DNA of 64,000 nucleotides, taken from positions 1,364,001-1,428,000 of the forward strand of contig NZ_CP100595.1 of assembly GCF_024267655.1 (NCBI RefSeq). Direction: 5' to 3'. Made by a program: the position numbers and the translations under genes. The notes below the pieces were generated by a model. It did not search any database and was not told where the DNA came from. It worked only from the letters and a program-made list of their open reading frames with translations. The stretch is from Arcobacter roscoffensis. GTDB lineage: Bacteria > Campylobacterota > Campylobacteria > Campylobacterales > Arcobacteraceae. Positions 27,341 to 37,412 of the stretch are shown piece by piece. How positions within the stretch are numbered: position 1 is the stretch's first letter; each line of letters begins with the position of its first letter.

Positions 27341-28621
27341 ATGTTTGATAATTCAATAAAAGCATATGAAGAAGCAAAAGAAGTTATTCCAGGTGGTGTT
27401 GACTCACCTGTAAGAGCTTTTAAAAGTGTTGGAGGAACTCCACCATTTATTGAAAGAGGTGAGGGTGCTTATCTTTTTGATATTGATGGAAATAAATACG
27501 TAGACTTTGTACAATCATGGGGACCACTTATTTTTGGTCATGCAGATAAAGATGTTGAAGAAGCAGTTATTAATACAGCTAAAAAAGGTTTATCATTTGG
27601 TGCTCCAAGTCCACTTGAGACTGAACTAGCAAAAGAGATTGTTGATATGTTTGATAATATTGACAAAGTAAGATTTGTAAGTTCAGGTACTGAAGCTACT
27701 ATGTCAGCTATTAGACTTGCACGTGGTGTTACTGGTAAAAATGATATTCTAAAGTTTGAAGGATGTTACCATGGACATTCAGACTCATTACTAGTTCAAG
27801 CAGGTTCAGGTTTAGCTACTTTTGGAACTCCTAGTAGTCCAGGTGTTCCAGCTGATTTAACTAAGCATACTTTACTTTGTGAATATAACAACATAGAAAA
27901 CTTAAAAAAATGTTTTGAAGACTCTGATGATATTTCTTGTATTATTATTGAGCCAATTGCAGGAAATATGGGATTAGTTCCAGCAAGTCCAGAGTTTATC
28001 AAAGCTTGTAGAGAATTATGTGATGCAAATGGTGCATTACTTATTTTTGATGAAGTTATGACAGGTTTTAGAGCCTCTTTAAAAGGTGCAAGTGGGATTT
28101 TAGAAGAGCAAGCTGATATTATTACTTTTGGTAAGGTAATTGGTGCAGGAATGCCTGTAGGTGCATTTGCTGCTTCAAAAGATATTATGAATCACTTATC
28201 TCCTGATGGGGCTGTTTATCAAGCAGGAACATTAAGTGGAAATCCTGTTGCTATGAGTGCTGGTCTTGTAAATCTTAGAAAACTAAAAGCTAATCCAGAA
28301 GTTTATGAAGAATTAAATGCAAAAGCAGTTAAGTTAGTAAATGGATTTAAAGAAGTTGCTTCTAAAAACAATATTGCGTTACAAGTTAATACAAGAGGTT
28401 CTATGTTTGGTTTCTTCTTTTGCGAGGAATCTCCTACAAACTTTAAAGAGGTTGGTAAATGTGACTTTGATAGATTTGCTAAATTTCACCATGAAATGAT
28501 TAAAAAAGGTTTCTATTTTGCTTGTTCTCAATATGAAGCAGGATTTATGTCAACTGCTATTTCAAATGAAGATATTGAAGCTTGTATTGAAGCAGCAAAT
28601 GAAGTTATGAAAAACTTATAA
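27341..28621 (+). CDS. hemL: Glutamate-1-semialdehyde 2,1-aminomutase
   Basis: A 426-residue PLP enzyme that converts glutamate-1-semialdehyde to 5-aminolevulinate, the C5 route to haem. Visible are [16 protein letters not shown] at the N-terminus, [18 protein letters not shown], the PLP-binding DEVMTGFR and the Schiff-base Lys265 in [15 protein letters not shown]. It heads a run hemL-ppnP-atpZ with gaps of 10 and 8 bases. Confidence 0.97.
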   Translation: MFDNSIKAYEEAKEVIPGGVDSPVRAFKSVGGTPPFIERGEGAYLFDIDGNKYVDFVQSWGPLIFGHADKDVEEAVINTAKKGLSFGAPSPLETELAKEIVDMFDNIDKVRFVSSGTEATMSAIRLARGVTGKNDILKFEGCYHGHSDSLLVQAGSGLATFGTPSSPGVPADLTKHTLLCEYNNIENLKKCFEDSDDISCIIIEPIAGNMGLVPASPEFIKACRELCDANGALLIFDEVMTGFRASLKGASGILEEQADIITFGKVIGAGMPVGAFAASKDIMNHLSPDGAVYQAGTLSGNPVAMSAGLVNLRKLKANPEVYEELNAKAVKLVNGFKEVASKNNIALQVNTRGSMFGFFFCEESPTNFKEVGKCDFDRFAKFHHEMIKKGFYFACSQYEAGFMSTAISNEDIEACIEAANEVMKNL

Positions 28622-28631
28622 GGATAATAAA

Positions 28632-28946
28632 ATGGATATTTTAAAGAGTGTAGATTTAGTAAAAAAAGCAAATATTTACTTTGATGGAAATGTAACAAGT
28701 AGATCTTTCGTTGACTCAAATGGTGAAGATAAATCACTTGGTATTATGATGCCAGGTGAATATAATTTTGGAACAAATGCAGCTGAGTTAATGGAAATCT
28801 TAGATGGTGAAGTTGAAGTAAAACTTGCAGGTTCTGATACATGGAATACATATACAGCAGATACATCATTTGATGTACCTGCTAATTCTAGTTTTGATAT
28901 TAAAGTAAAAACAATTACTGATTATTGTTGTTCATATATTAAGTAA
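28632..28946 (+). CDS. ppnP: Pyrimidine/purine nucleoside phosphorylase PpnP
   Basis: A 104-residue cupin protein (formerly DUF1255/YaiE) that phosphorolyses a broad range of nucleosides. Seen are KSVDLVKKANIYFDGNVTSR at the start, GIMMPGEYNFGTNAAELMEILDGEVEVKL and the terminal VKTITDYCCSYI, all characteristic. It lies 10 bases after hemL. Confidence 0.92.
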   Translation: MDILKSVDLVKKANIYFDGNVTSRSFVDSNGEDKSLGIMMPGEYNFGTNAAELMEILDGEVEVKLAGSDTWNTYTADTSFDVPANSSFDIKVKTITDYCCSYIK

Positions 28947-28954
28947 GGTCTTGC

Positions 28955-29266
28955 ATGGAAAATAAACAAAATAATAAACCTAAACATCAAGCTAAACTAC
29001 AAGCCTTAGATAACTTATCTTTAGGTATTTCTATGGTAGCTGCTGTTGCTATTGGATTTGGTGTTGGATATGGGCTAAAAGCTCTTACAGGTTATGAGTG
29101 GACATTATGGCTTGGAGTTTTCTGGGGAGTTGCTGCTGCTGGACTTAATATACAAAAAGCATATAAAAGAGCTCAAAAAGAGTTTGAAGGTTTAGAAAAC
29201 GACCCAAGATATGCACATAGAGCTAAGTATGGGGATAAATCAGACAACGATGATGAAGATAAATAA
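28955..29266 (+). CDS. AtpZ/AtpI-family ATP synthase-associated membrane protein
   Basis: A 103-residue protein with a basic N-terminus, two membrane helices (about residues 25-47 and 54-72) and an acidic/basic tail. The pattern LGISMVAAVAIGFGVGYGLKALTG, then WTLWLGVFWGVAAAGLNI, matches the AtpZ/AtpI family that assists F1Fo ATP synthase assembly or Mg2+ uptake. No atp genes are nearby. Its end overlaps the next gene by 14 bases. Confidence 0.82.
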   Translation: MENKQNNKPKHQAKLQALDNLSLGISMVAAVAIGFGVGYGLKALTGYEWTLWLGVFWGVAAAGLNIQKAYKRAQKEFEGLENDPRYAHRAKYGDKSDNDDEDK

Positions 29267-29804
29267 AACCATTTTAGATTTTGCAAAAGTATTTATAGTA
29301 ATAAATCTTTGTTTAATTATCTATTCTTTAGGTTTTCATGATAAATATTGGCTATTAAATGCACAGGTCGCATTTATAGCCTCATTATTTATAACAATTA
29401 CTTCTTTCTTTTCTTATAAGAAAAATATCCAAAATAGAATATCTACAATTGATTATTCAAAAGAAGATTATTCAAATGAGCAAAGAGATAAAGTTGATGA
29501 GATTGATGATCCATATGATTTATACAGTGAATATAAAGAGATTCCAGAAGAAGAACTAACTCCTGAAAAAATTAAAGAAATAATCAATGATGAAAAAACA
29601 AAAGTTAAAAGAAACTCTTTTAAAAATGCAATATTTAGTGCAGGTGGTTTTCTATCGATTTATAGAGTTTTAGGATATGGTTTATTGGTTTTTTCATTTT
29701 TTGCTTTAAATAACAATAATCTATTTTTACCAATTGCTTTTTTAGTTGGATTAGGTGTTGTTCCTATTGGTGTTTTATTCTCTAAGTTTGTATTTAAAAC
29801 TTAG
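29253..29804 (+). CDS. Membrane protein of unknown function
   Basis: A ~183-residue protein starting inside the end of atpZ (ATG 29253, or 29250). It has two N-terminal hydrophobic segments (about 7-28 and 38-58), an acidic hydrophilic middle containing DEIDDPYDLYSEYKEIPEEE, and two C-terminal membrane segments. Basic residues flank the helices. The 14-base overlap suggests coupling with atpZ. Not recognised. Confidence 0.6.
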   Translation: MKINKTILDFAKVFIVINLCLIIYSLGFHDKYWLLNAQVAFIASLFITITSFFSYKKNIQNRISTIDYSKEDYSNEQRDKVDEIDDPYDLYSEYKEIPEEELTPEKIKEIINDEKTKVKRNSFKNAIFSAGGFLSIYRVLGYGLLVFSFFALNNNNLFLPIAFLVGLGVVPIGVLFSKFVFKT

Positions 29805-29812
29805 AGAATAAA
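29774..29812. terminator. Bidirectional hairpin between convergent genes
   Basis: A perfect 16-bp stem (29774-29789 with 29797-29812) around a 7-base loop spans the stop of the plus-strand gene and abuts the stop of the minus-strand gene at 29814. It is made of A/T-rich arms and likely ends transcription from both sides. Confidence 0.75.
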
Positions 29813-29813
29813 T

Positions 29814-30494
29814 TTAAATAATAAGAGGTAAGTCAATAGTTATATTGTCTTCTTCACAACTTAAAATAAAAGCAGAGTGATCTCTTGCTTTTAATGCTGT
29901 TACATCTGTTTTTTTATCTGACTGAATTTTTACACTAATTAAAGAGTACTTTTTCCCATCAATTCTTATATATTCCCCAATCTTAAGCATTACAGAACAC
30001 TTAATAGTTGTAGCTTCGCTAAATGCTTGAAATATATCATTTACTACTTTTATAAAAGAACTAGCCTCTAATTTAAAATCAGGGATAGAAGGATCATAGT
30101 TTTTTACATAGTTTATTTGGTTTTTGATTTTTTGTGTTGATATAGCTAAATCAAGTATTGTAAAGATATTAGTATTATCTACATTTGAAATATTAAGCTT
30201 TGACTCTTTTTTAACCATAGCACTTTTATAAAGTTTCATATGAATTTCATCTTCATCTTCATATTTTACAGTGATAGCATAAAAAGTATAGTTTTTCATT
30301 GATAAATCAATATAAGAGGTTTTAGCCCCGAAGGATTGAGAAGCATATTTCAATGCTAACTCAAAAAGCTCATTTTGCTTAATTCTACTAAGCAAAAATT
30401 GAGCCTCACTATTTGAATAAGTGATTTTCCCGCTTTGATTAAAAGATATTATAGGGTTTAAATCTAAATCAACCCATTCTTCAAAGAAGTTCAT
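29814..30494 (-). CDS. PAS-like sensor protein, output domain unclear
   Basis: A 226-residue soluble protein. The N-terminal ~70 residues read as a PAS core (LNPIISFNQSGKITYSNSEAQFLLSR). The middle helical part (ILDLAISTQKIKNQINYVKNYDPSIPDF) could be a dimerisation helix, and the C-terminal half alternates in a beta-rich pattern, but I see no histidine-kinase N/G boxes. It lies 3 bases after rpoD and probably shares its transcript, so it may modulate general transcription; that is inference. Confidence 0.55.
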   Translation of the reverse strand: MNFFEEWVDLDLNPIISFNQSGKITYSNSEAQFLLSRIKQNELFELALKYASQSFGAKTSYIDLSMKNYTFYAITVKYEDEDEIHMKLYKSAMVKKESKLNISNVDNTNIFTILDLAISTQKIKNQINYVKNYDPSIPDFKLEASSFIKVVNDIFQAFSEATTIKCSVMLKIGEYIRIDGKKYSLISVKIQSDKKTDVTALKARDHSAFILSCEEDNITIDLPLII

Positions 30495-30497
30495 TTC

Positions 30498-32351
30498 TTA
30501 ACTCTCAACATAGTTTTTAAGGTTTTTACCTACTTTAGGGTGTTTTAATTTTTTAATTGCACTTGATTCAATTTGTCTAACTCTTTCTCTTGTAACTGAT
30601 AATTCTTTACCAATTTCTTCAAGAGTTCTATCAGATGCATCATCCATTAATCCAAATCTCATTCTTACAACTGCTTGTTCTCTTTCATTTAACTGAGCTA
30701 AAATCTGATCAATTTGCCCTTGTAAGTCTTCTTTCATAATATTATCAACTGGTGTTGGAGCTTTTTCATCAGGTACAAAGTCTCCAAATTTACCATCATC
30801 ATCAGAACCAATAGGTGCTTCAAGTGATACAGGTTCTTTAGTAATTTTAATTACTTGCTTAACTTTATCAACTGCAAGTCCTACTTCTTTTGAGATATCC
30901 TCTACATCTGGCTCTTTACCATTTTCTTGGATACCTTTTCTAATGATTTTATTGATTCTGTTAATCGTTTCAATCATATGAATTGGAATTCTAATAGTTC
31001 TAGCTTGGTCAGCAATTGCTCTTGAAATAGCTTGTCTAATCCACCATGTTGCATAAGTAGAGAATTTATATCCCTTTTTATACTCAAATTTATCAACAGC
31101 TTTCATAAGACCTATATTACCTTCTTGAATTAAGTCTAAGAATGGTAAACCTCTATTTGTATATCTTTTTGCAATAGATACAACAAGTCTAAGGTTTGAT
31201 TTAGCCATTCTAGTCTTAGCTTTATCAGTAATTTGCTTACCTCTTTTAATTTGTTCTAATACATCTTTTAGTTCTTCTGGTTCTAAATCAAAACCATCTT
31301 TAGAAGCTTCTGCTGTTTGGAACAGTTTTTTGATTTCCATATAAGTAGAAACCATAGTCGCTTCAGGAACCATAGAAGTAATTTGAACTTTTGATAGGTT
31401 GATAATATTATCTAATATCTTTTTGTGATTAGCTAATAAAGTATCATTAAATAATGGTAATCTATATTCTAATCTTTTAAGCTCAGAATCAAATCCTGTA
31501 TCAGATTTAAGTGCAGTTTCCATAGCTTTTACAATTTCTGTAATAAGTTTAGATGTTGGACCTAAGTCTAATAATGCTTCTTTTAAAATTCTTTTTTTGA
31601 ACGCAACTGCTAGGTTGTGTTGCATTTGATGAATTTCATCTTCTGATTTTGCTTCTTCTTTTGATAGGAATTTAAGCCAATCTTTTTTAGCTTTTTCTAA
31701 AACTTTAAAAGAATCAATAATAGTTTGAGCTCTTTTATCAAGTTTTTTATTTTTCTTTCCTGCTTCATCATCTGCACTAAGAACTTCTACTTCTGTTTCA
31801 ACTTCATCAGCTGAATCATCAGAATCTTCGTCATCAAAGTTTCTGAAAAGCTCTTTAACTTTTCTTTCTCTATTTACTAAAGGCTCTTTGTATTCTAAAA
31901 TGAAATCTATTAAGTACGGTACATAACAAATAGCATCAAGAATTACATCTTCACCCATTTCAATTTTTTTAGAAATTTCAATCTCTTCTTCTTTTGTAAG
32001 TAATGGAATCTGACCCATTTCTCTTAGATACATTCTTACAGGAGAATCAGATCTAGACCACTCTAATAACTCTTTATTTTTTAATAAATCAAAAACATCA
32101 TCTTCGTTTTCGATCAGCTTTTCTCTTTGTTCTCTTTTCTTTTTAGCTTCCTCAGCATTCATTCTTTTTGCTTGTTCTTGCGAACTAATAACTGTTACGT
32201 TATATAGTTGAATAAAAGCTAAAAGTTTTTTTACATTTGCTGCTGATGGGGCTTTAGGAAAGATTTTAATAATTTTTTCATAAGTTAAGATAGAGTCTTT
32301 GTATTCTTTTACAGTTTGCTCTATAGCTTTATTTAAATCTTTTGCGCTCAT
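30498..32351 (-). CDS. rpoD: Primary RNA polymerase sigma factor RpoD (sigma-70)
   Basis: A 617-residue sigma-70. Regions 1.1 and 1.2 are visible ([21 protein letters not shown]), then a long acidic/basic non-conserved region (~150-360), region 2 ([59 protein letters not shown]), region 3 and region 4 ([20 protein letters not shown]). It directs housekeeping transcription, consistent with the TATAAT boxes in this window. It is divergent from leuD with 175 bases between start codons. Confidence 0.97.
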   Translation of the reverse strand: MSAKDLNKAIEQTVKEYKDSILTYEKIIKIFPKAPSAANVKKLLAFIQLYNVTVISSQEQAKRMNAEEAKKKREQREKLIENEDDVFDLLKNKELLEWSRSDSPVRMYLREMGQIPLLTKEEEIEISKKIEMGEDVILDAICYVPYLIDFILEYKEPLVNRERKVKELFRNFDDEDSDDSADEVETEVEVLSADDEAGKKNKKLDKRAQTIIDSFKVLEKAKKDWLKFLSKEEAKSEDEIHQMQHNLAVAFKKRILKEALLDLGPTSKLITEIVKAMETALKSDTGFDSELKRLEYRLPLFNDTLLANHKKILDNIINLSKVQITSMVPEATMVSTYMEIKKLFQTAEASKDGFDLEPEELKDVLEQIKRGKQITDKAKTRMAKSNLRLVVSIAKRYTNRGLPFLDLIQEGNIGLMKAVDKFEYKKGYKFSTYATWWIRQAISRAIADQARTIRIPIHMIETINRINKIIRKGIQENGKEPDVEDISKEVGLAVDKVKQVIKITKEPVSLEAPIGSDDDGKFGDFVPDEKAPTPVDNIMKEDLQGQIDQILAQLNEREQAVVRMRFGLMDDASDRTLEEIGKELSVTRERVRQIESSAIKKLKHPKVGKNLKNYVES

Positions 32352-32526
32352 TAACGAAAAATCCTCTTGTTAAGATAGGCATTTATTATACCGAAATTAC
32401 ATAAGAAAGTTATTAAAAATTTGTTATTTAATCAAATATTACTAAATTTTTAGCTAAAATGTGTGTTTTCTGAAAATAATCATGTTTAATAAATTAAAAT
32501 ATTTATTAAATACAAGGATACAAAAT

Positions 32527-33036
32527 ATGAATAAAATTACTGGAAAAGTATGGAATTTTGGTGCTAATATTGATACAGATGTTATCATCGCAGCAAGATA
32601 TTTAAATAGTTCAGACCCTGAGCATTTAGCAAAATATGTTATGGAAGATGCAGATCCTGAGTTCCCAAACAAGTTACAAAAGGGTGATATTATAGTTGCA
32701 GGTGAAAACTTTGGATGTGGAAGCTCTAGAGAACATGCACCAATCGCATTAAAAGCAGCAGGTGTTGCAGCAGTTGTTGCTCCATCATTTGCGAGAATCT
32801 TTTATAGAAATGCATTTAATATGGGATTACCAATTTTTGAATTACCTGAGTCTTTAGAAATTAAAGAGGGTGAAGAAATCTCTATTAACTTAGATGCAGG
32901 TGAGATTACAAATAATACAACTAATAAAACTTATAAATTTATTCCAATTCCAGATTTTATGCAAGAATTAATTGCAGCTGGTGGATTAATCAACTTTGCT
33001 AATATTGAAGCAGCTAGAGAAAAGGAAAACAACTAA
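32527..33036 (+). CDS. leuD: 3-isopropylmalate dehydratase small subunit
   Basis: A 169-residue subunit of isopropylmalate isomerase in leucine synthesis. The family signatures [18 protein letters not shown] and [21 protein letters not shown] are intact. Start ATG 32527 is chosen because AAGGA sits 8 bases before it and the family starts here; an upstream in-frame start would add 22 residues that look untranslated. It shares one base with leuB (TAATG). leuC is not adjacent. Confidence 0.95.
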   Translation: MNKITGKVWNFGANIDTDVIIAARYLNSSDPEHLAKYVMEDADPEFPNKLQKGDIIVAGENFGCGSSREHAPIALKAAGVAAVVAPSFARIFYRNAFNMGLPIFELPESLEIKEGEEISINLDAGEITNNTTNKTYKFIPIPDFMQELIAAGGLINFANIEAAREKENN

Positions 33037-34100
33037 TGAAAAGATATAATATCTCTTTAATTAAAGGTGACGGAATTGGTCCAGAAATTGTAGATGAAGC
33101 TGTAAAAGTTTTAGATACAGTTGCAGGTGCTTGTAGTTTTACATTAGATTACAAAGAGTACTTAATGGGTGGTATTGCTATTGATGAAACAGGTGTACCT
33201 TTACCAACTGAAACAGTTGAGGGTGTTTTAAAATCTGATGCTTGTTTATTTGGAGCAATTGGTGGTGAGAAATGGGATACATTACCAAGAGATTTAAGAC
33301 CTGAAACTGGACTTTTAAAGTTTAGAGAAGAGATGGGTGTATATGCAAACTTAAGACCTGCTATTGTTTATGATGAATTAGTAAATGCTTCTACATTAAA
33401 ACCTGAAGTTATTGAGGGTTGTGATATTATGGTTGTAAGAGAACTAATTGGTGGTATTTACTTTGGACAACCAAGAGCAAATGATGGTCAAAAAGCTTAT
33501 AATACTATGGTTTATACAAAGCCAGAAATTGAAAGAATTGGTAAACAAGCTTTTGAATTTGCTATGAAAAGAGACAAGAGAGTTTGTTCTGTTGATAAAG
33601 CAAATGTTCTTGAGGTATCTCAATTATGGAGAGATACTATGGAAGAAATCGCAAAAGATTACCCTGCTGTTGAATTAACACATATGTATGTTGATAATGC
33701 TGCAATGCAATTAGTAAGAAATCCAAAACAATTTGATGTTATTGTAACTGGTAATATCTTTGGAGATATTCTATCTGATACAGCTTCTATGGTTGTTGGA
33801 TCTATTGGATTATTACCATCAGCTTCAACTGGTGATAAAACTGCAATCTATGAGCCAATCCATGGTTCTGCTCCTGATATTGCTGGACAAGGTATTGCAA
33901 ATCCTATTGCTACAATTGAAAGTGCTGCTATGATGCTTAGATATTCTCTTGGAGAAGTAGAAGCTGCAAGTAAAATTGAAACAGCAATTAGAAATGTATT
34001 AAAAGATGGATACAGAACAAAAGATTTAGCTGCTTATGATGCTAAAGAAGTTGTAACAACTGCTGAAATGGGTGATATAATCGCCAACTACATTAAATAG
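33036..34100 (+). CDS. leuB: 3-isopropylmalate dehydrogenase
   Basis: A 354-residue NAD-dependent oxidative decarboxylase of leucine biosynthesis. Seen are [59 protein letters not shown], and the NAD-side [19 protein letters not shown] and [13 protein letters not shown]. Translationally coupled to leuD and followed by a terminator. Confidence 0.97.
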   Translation: MKRYNISLIKGDGIGPEIVDEAVKVLDTVAGACSFTLDYKEYLMGGIAIDETGVPLPTETVEGVLKSDACLFGAIGGEKWDTLPRDLRPETGLLKFREEMGVYANLRPAIVYDELVNASTLKPEVIEGCDIMVVRELIGGIYFGQPRANDGQKAYNTMVYTKPEIERIGKQAFEFAMKRDKRVCSVDKANVLEVSQLWRDTMEEIAKDYPAVELTHMYVDNAAMQLVRNPKQFDVIVTGNIFGDILSDTASMVVGSIGLLPSASTGDKTAIYEPIHGSAPDIAGQGIANPIATIESAAMMLRYSLGEVEAASKIETAIRNVLKDGYRTKDLAAYDAKEVVTTAEMGDIIANYIK

Positions 34101-34126
34101 TAAAAAAGGGAAAACCCCTTTTTTAC
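34100..34126 (+). terminator. Terminator directly after leuB
   Basis: An 11-bp stem GTAAAAAAGGG with CCCTTTTTTAC around AAAAC. It starts at the last base of the leuB stop and holds its T-run in the right arm. Confidence 0.82.
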
Positions 34127-34223
34127 GAATCTTTCTAAAGATTTACTTTTATATATAATTTTATTTAATAGAATTTAAGAATCATTTATGCTAAAATAAT
34201 CAAAAATTAATTTAGGACTTCTA

Positions 34224-35150
34224 ATGGATAAAAAATATAGACTTGTTACTAGAAGTGATATGGATGGATTAGTGTGTGGAACACTAATGAAGTATCTAGG
34301 TATTATTGATGAAATTACTTTTGTTCACCCAAAAGATATGCAAGATGGAAAAGTTGAAATCACATCAAATGACATAACTACAAATCTACCATATGTAGAT
34401 GGTGTATATTTAGCTTTTGATCATCACTTTAGTGAAACACTAAGAAATGAAAAAAAAGACAATCATATTATTGACCCAAAAGCACCAAGTGCAGCTGAAG
34501 TTGTATATCAATATTATGGGGGAAATGAAAAATTCCCAGAAGCTTTTGATGCTATGATGATAGCTGCAAATAAAGCTGATAGTGCGGCATTTACAAAAGA
34601 AGATATTTTAAATCCACAAGGTTGGGAGTTATTAAGTTTCTTAATGGATTCAAGAACTGGTCTTGGAAGATTTAGAGAGTTTACAGTTTCAAATTACCAA
34701 TTGATGATGGATTTAATTGATTATTGTAAAGACCACACAATTGAAGAGATTTTATCATTAAGTGATGTAAAAGAAAGAGTTGACTTATACTTTAAATATG
34801 AAAAAGAGTTTAAAGAGCAATTAGAAAGATGTACAAGAGTTGAAAAAAATCTTTTAATCATTGATTATAGAGATGAAGAGATAATTTATCCTGGAAACAG
34901 ATTTTTAGTTTATGCTATGTATCCAGATGCAAATATTTCTATTCATGTAGTATGGGGTAGAGATAAACAAAATGTTGTTTACAGTACAGGTAAATCTATC
35001 ATAAATAAAAGCTCAAATACAAATGTAGGTGAGTTAATGCTTAAATATGGTGGAGGAGGGCATGAAGCTGCTGGTGGATGTCAACCAAGCCATGAAGAAG
35101 CTCCAAAAGTATTAGAAGAGTTAATCGCTCAAATAAATGCAGATGGATAA
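34224..35150 (+). CDS. DHH-family phosphoesterase
   Basis: A 308-residue protein of the DHH/DHHA1 superfamily. The N-terminal Asp cluster includes RSDMDGLVCG (about 9-18) and the DHH motif in AFDHHFSE (about 74-81). The C-terminal DHHA1 glycine loop is YGGGGHEAAGGCQ (near 271-283). Relatives hydrolyse oligonucleotides, pAp or polyphosphate; which one applies is not readable. Converges with the HIT gene over a hairpin. Confidence 0.85.
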   Translation: MDKKYRLVTRSDMDGLVCGTLMKYLGIIDEITFVHPKDMQDGKVEITSNDITTNLPYVDGVYLAFDHHFSETLRNEKKDNHIIDPKAPSAAEVVYQYYGGNEKFPEAFDAMMIAANKADSAAFTKEDILNPQGWELLSFLMDSRTGLGRFREFTVSNYQLMMDLIDYCKDHTIEEILSLSDVKERVDLYFKYEKEFKEQLERCTRVEKNLLIIDYRDEEIIYPGNRFLVYAMYPDANISIHVVWGRDKQNVVYSTGKSIINKSSNTNVGELMLKYGGGGHEAAGGCQPSHEEAPKVLEELIAQINADG

Positions 35151-35159
35151 GAAGGCTTA

Positions 35160-35192
35160 AGTAAAGAAAAGTTTTATAAACTTTTCTTTACT
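35160..35192. terminator. Bidirectional terminator between DHH and HIT genes
   Basis: A perfect 15-bp stem (AGTAAAGAAAAGTTT with AAACTTTTCTTTACT) around the loop TAT. It overlaps the last codons of the minus-strand HIT gene. Confidence 0.88.
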
Positions 35193-35536
35193 AATTCATA
35201 AAACTCTTCAAAAGAAGCTAAATCAAGATTTGCATCTCTTTGTTTCTTACCCCACATAGGTTCAGGGAAATATGAATCTTGTTTAAATCTAGCCATAATA
35301 TGAAAATGTACATGTGGAACATAATTTCCAAAAGAAGCGATATTTACTTTATCACATTCAAAATACTCTAACATGATTTTCTCAATAATATCCAAACATC
35401 TAAATATTTCCATTTTTGTTTCACTATCACAATGTGATAACTCTTTTAAATCTTTATTTGTAAATATTTTAAGCCACGGAATCTCACTTTGCTCGATTTG
35501 TATATTTATTAAATCATTTGTATAAATTTTTGACAT
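35174..35536 (-). CDS. HIT-family hydrolase
   Basis: A 120-residue histidine-triad protein. The catalytic triad motif is HVHFHIM (about residues 76-82), preceded by FGNYVPH. Family members hydrolyse nucleoside phosphoramidates or AMP conjugates. The N-terminus (IYTNDLINIQIEQSEIPWLKIF) fits the proteobacterial HIT type. Divergent from the alpha operon. Confidence 0.88.
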   Translation of the reverse strand: MSKIYTNDLINIQIEQSEIPWLKIFTNKDLKELSHCDSETKMEIFRCLDIIEKIMLEYFECDKVNIASFGNYVPHVHFHIMARFKQDSYFPEPMWGKKQRDANLDLASFEEFYELVKKSL

Positions 35537-35863
35537 ATAATCCCTTTTGTTTAGTAATATTTACATTTTACAACAAGAAAGCTGAAAGTAGTTTAAGGTT
35601 TAAACTACATTTAAGTAAATATTAATTATAATCCGAATCCATTTTTTCAACCATCAAGGAAGTTTTTATAAAATATTTGTGTTTTATAAAGAGTTGGTAG
35701 GAGTAGCGTCTAAATAAACGCTTTACTATAGCCTACTATTTTTACTCCTGAATATTTAGAGAAAATATAGGTTAAGACAAATGATACGGTAAAGGTTATA
35801 TCGTTTGTTTACGTCTCTTGCCTGTTGAAAAGTGGTAATAAACACAAAAAAGAGGAATGACTG
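35537..35863 (+). promoter_or_regulatory. Long structured leader upstream of rpmJ-rplQ
   Basis: This 327-base stretch carries no credible reading frame. It must contain promoters for the alpha operon and for the divergent HIT gene. It holds three foldable parts. First is a 9-bp A/T hairpin (35665-35673 with 35682-35690). Second, AGGAGTA at 35699-35705 can pair with TACTCCT at 35743-35749, or the overlapping GTAGG/AGTA/GCG can pair with CGC/TACT/CCTAC at 35719-35736. Third is a 10-bp stem with one G-U pair (35777-35786 with 35799-35808). GAGG at 35852-35855 precedes rpmJ. An autogenous r-protein control site is plausible (known for S4 in E. coli) but not shown. Confidence 0.5.
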
Positions 35864-35977
35864 ATGAAAGTTAGAGCTTCAGTAAAGAAAATGTGTGATA
35901 AATGTAAAGTTATCAAAAGAAATGGTATCGTAAGAGTAATCTGCGAAAACAAAAAACACAAACAAAGACAAGGATAA
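35864..35977 (+). CDS. rpmJ: 50S ribosomal protein L36
   Basis: A 37-residue protein ([19 protein letters not shown]...). The zinc ribbon ligands C11, C14, C27 and H32 are present, so it is the zinc-binding form. GAGG lies 8 bases upstream of ATG 35864. It is the first gene of the alpha operon, 6 bases before rpsM. infA does not precede it here. Confidence 0.96.
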   Translation: MKVRASVKKMCDKCKVIKRNGIVRVICENKKHKQRQG

Positions 35978-35983
35978 AAAGAC

Positions 35984-36352
35984 ATGGCAAGAATCGCAGG
36001 TGTTGATTTACCAAATAAAAAGAGAATGGAATACGCATTAACTTACGTTTATGGTATTGGTTTACATAACTCTAGATTAATCTTAGATGCTGTAGGTATT
36101 GATAGAAACAAAAGAGCACACGAATTAACAGAAGACGAAGCAGCAACAATTAGACAAGAAATCCAAAAGAACTACCAAGTTGAGGGTGATTTAAGAAAGA
36201 AAGTTGCTATGGATATTAAAGCTTTAATGGACTTAGGTTCATACAGAGGTTTAAGACACAGAAAAGGTTTACCTTGTAGAGGGCAAAAGACTAAGACTAA
36301 TGCTAGAACAAGAAAAGGTAAAAAGAAAACTGTTGGCGCAGCAGCTAAGTAA
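35984..36352 (+). CDS. rpsM: 30S ribosomal protein S13
   Basis: A 122-residue head protein of the small subunit. [14 protein letters not shown], the helix-hairpin-helix [38 protein letters not shown] and the basic tail are all canonical. Confidence 0.98.
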   Translation: MARIAGVDLPNKKRMEYALTYVYGIGLHNSRLILDAVGIDRNKRAHELTEDEAATIRQEIQKNYQVEGDLRKKVAMDIKALMDLGSYRGLRHRKGLPCRGQKTKTNARTRKGKKKTVGAAAK

Positions 36353-36362
36353 GGGATTGTAG

Positions 36363-36755
36363 ATGGCAAAAAGAAAAGTTACTAGAAAAAAAATTGTAAG
36401 AAAAAATATTGCTGACGGTGTTGTACATATTGCTGCAACATTTAACAATACTATGGTTACTGTATCTGACAATGCAGGTAATGCAATCGCATGGTCAAGT
36501 GCTGGAAGCTTAGGATTCAAAGGTTCTAAGAAGTCAACTCCATTTGCTGCACAAGCTGCTGTAGAAGATGCTATGCAAAAAGCAATGGAACACGGAATTA
36601 AAAACGTTGGAATCAAAATTCAAGGACCAGGATCTGGTAGAGATACTGCAGTTAAATCTGTAGGTGCTATTGATGGTATCAGAGTTACTTGGTTTAAAGA
36701 TGTTACACCATTACCACATAATGGTTGTAGACCACCTAAAAGAAGAAGAGTGTAA
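36363..36755 (+). CDS. rpsK: 30S ribosomal protein S11
   Basis: A 130-residue platform protein. [38 protein letters not shown] and the C-terminal [13 protein letters not shown] are family hallmarks. 10-base gaps on both sides place it firmly in the operon. Confidence 0.98.
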   Translation: MAKRKVTRKKIVRKNIADGVVHIAATFNNTMVTVSDNAGNAIAWSSAGSLGFKGSKKSTPFAAQAAVEDAMQKAMEHGIKNVGIKIQGPGSGRDTAVKSVGAIDGIRVTWFKDVTPLPHNGCRPPKRRRV

Positions 36756-36764
36756 GGGGCAATT

Positions 36765-37391
36765 ATGGCAAGATATAGAGGACCAGTAGAAAAAATCGAA
36801 AGAAGATTAGATGCAGACCTTGGATTAAAAGGTGAGAGAAGACTTAACGGAAAATCTGCATTAGAAAAAAGACCATTTGCTCCAGGACAACACGGACAAA
36901 GAAGAACTAAAATTTCTGAGTATGGTTTACAATTAAGAGAAAAGCAAAAAGCTAAATTTATGTATGGTGTTTCTGAAAAACAATTCAGAAAATACTTCAA
37001 AGAAGCTGCAAGAAGAGAAGGTAATACAGGTGCAAACTTAATTACTTTAATTGAGCAGAGATTAGATAACGTTGTATATAGAATGGGATTTGCTTCAACT
37101 AGAGCAAACGCTAGACAATTTACAACTCACGGGCACATCTTAGTTGATGGTAAAAAAGTTGATATTCCTTCTTTTGTTGTTAAGCCTGGACAAAAAATTG
37201 AAATTAGAGAAAAATCTAAAACTAACCCACAAATCGTTAGATCTTTAGAGTTAACTAACCAAACTGGACTTGTTGACTGGGTAGATGTAGATAAAGATAA
37301 AGTATTCGGAATTTTCACAAGAATCCCAACTAGAGAAGAAGTTGTTATTCCTGTAGAAGAGAGATTAATCGTAGAGTTATATTCTAAATAA
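36765..37391 (+). CDS. rpsD: 30S ribosomal protein S4
   Basis: A 208-residue primary 16S rRNA-binding protein with the N-terminal [20 protein letters not shown], the S4 domain (about 98-160, including [20 protein letters not shown]) and the C-terminal [12 protein letters not shown]. There are no cysteines in the N-terminal region, so it is the zinc-free form, in contrast to zinc-binding L36. In E. coli S4 represses its own operon; the leader here could be its target. Confidence 0.98.
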   Translation: MARYRGPVEKIERRLDADLGLKGERRLNGKSALEKRPFAPGQHGQRRTKISEYGLQLREKQKAKFMYGVSEKQFRKYFKEAARREGNTGANLITLIEQRLDNVVYRMGFASTRANARQFTTHGHILVDGKKVDIPSFVVKPGQKIEIREKSKTNPQIVRSLELTNQTGLVDWVDVDKDKVFGIFTRIPTREEVVIPVEERLIVELYSK

Positions 37392-37412
37392 TTGAGAGCA
37401 AAAAGGTAGCCA

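Noticed and set aside
34100-34223. Small RNA after leuB
   Set aside because: The hairpin is a sufficient terminator for leuB; no separate promoter was evident.
35537-35863. Missing infA or a tRNA gene before rpmJ
   Set aside because: Read in all frames there is no IF1-like sequence, and no cloverleaf with T-loop or CCA could be drawn.
36172-37000. Minus-strand open frames across rpsM, rpsK and rpsD
   Set aside because: Conserved ribosomal protein genes fully explain the region; these are antisense shadows.
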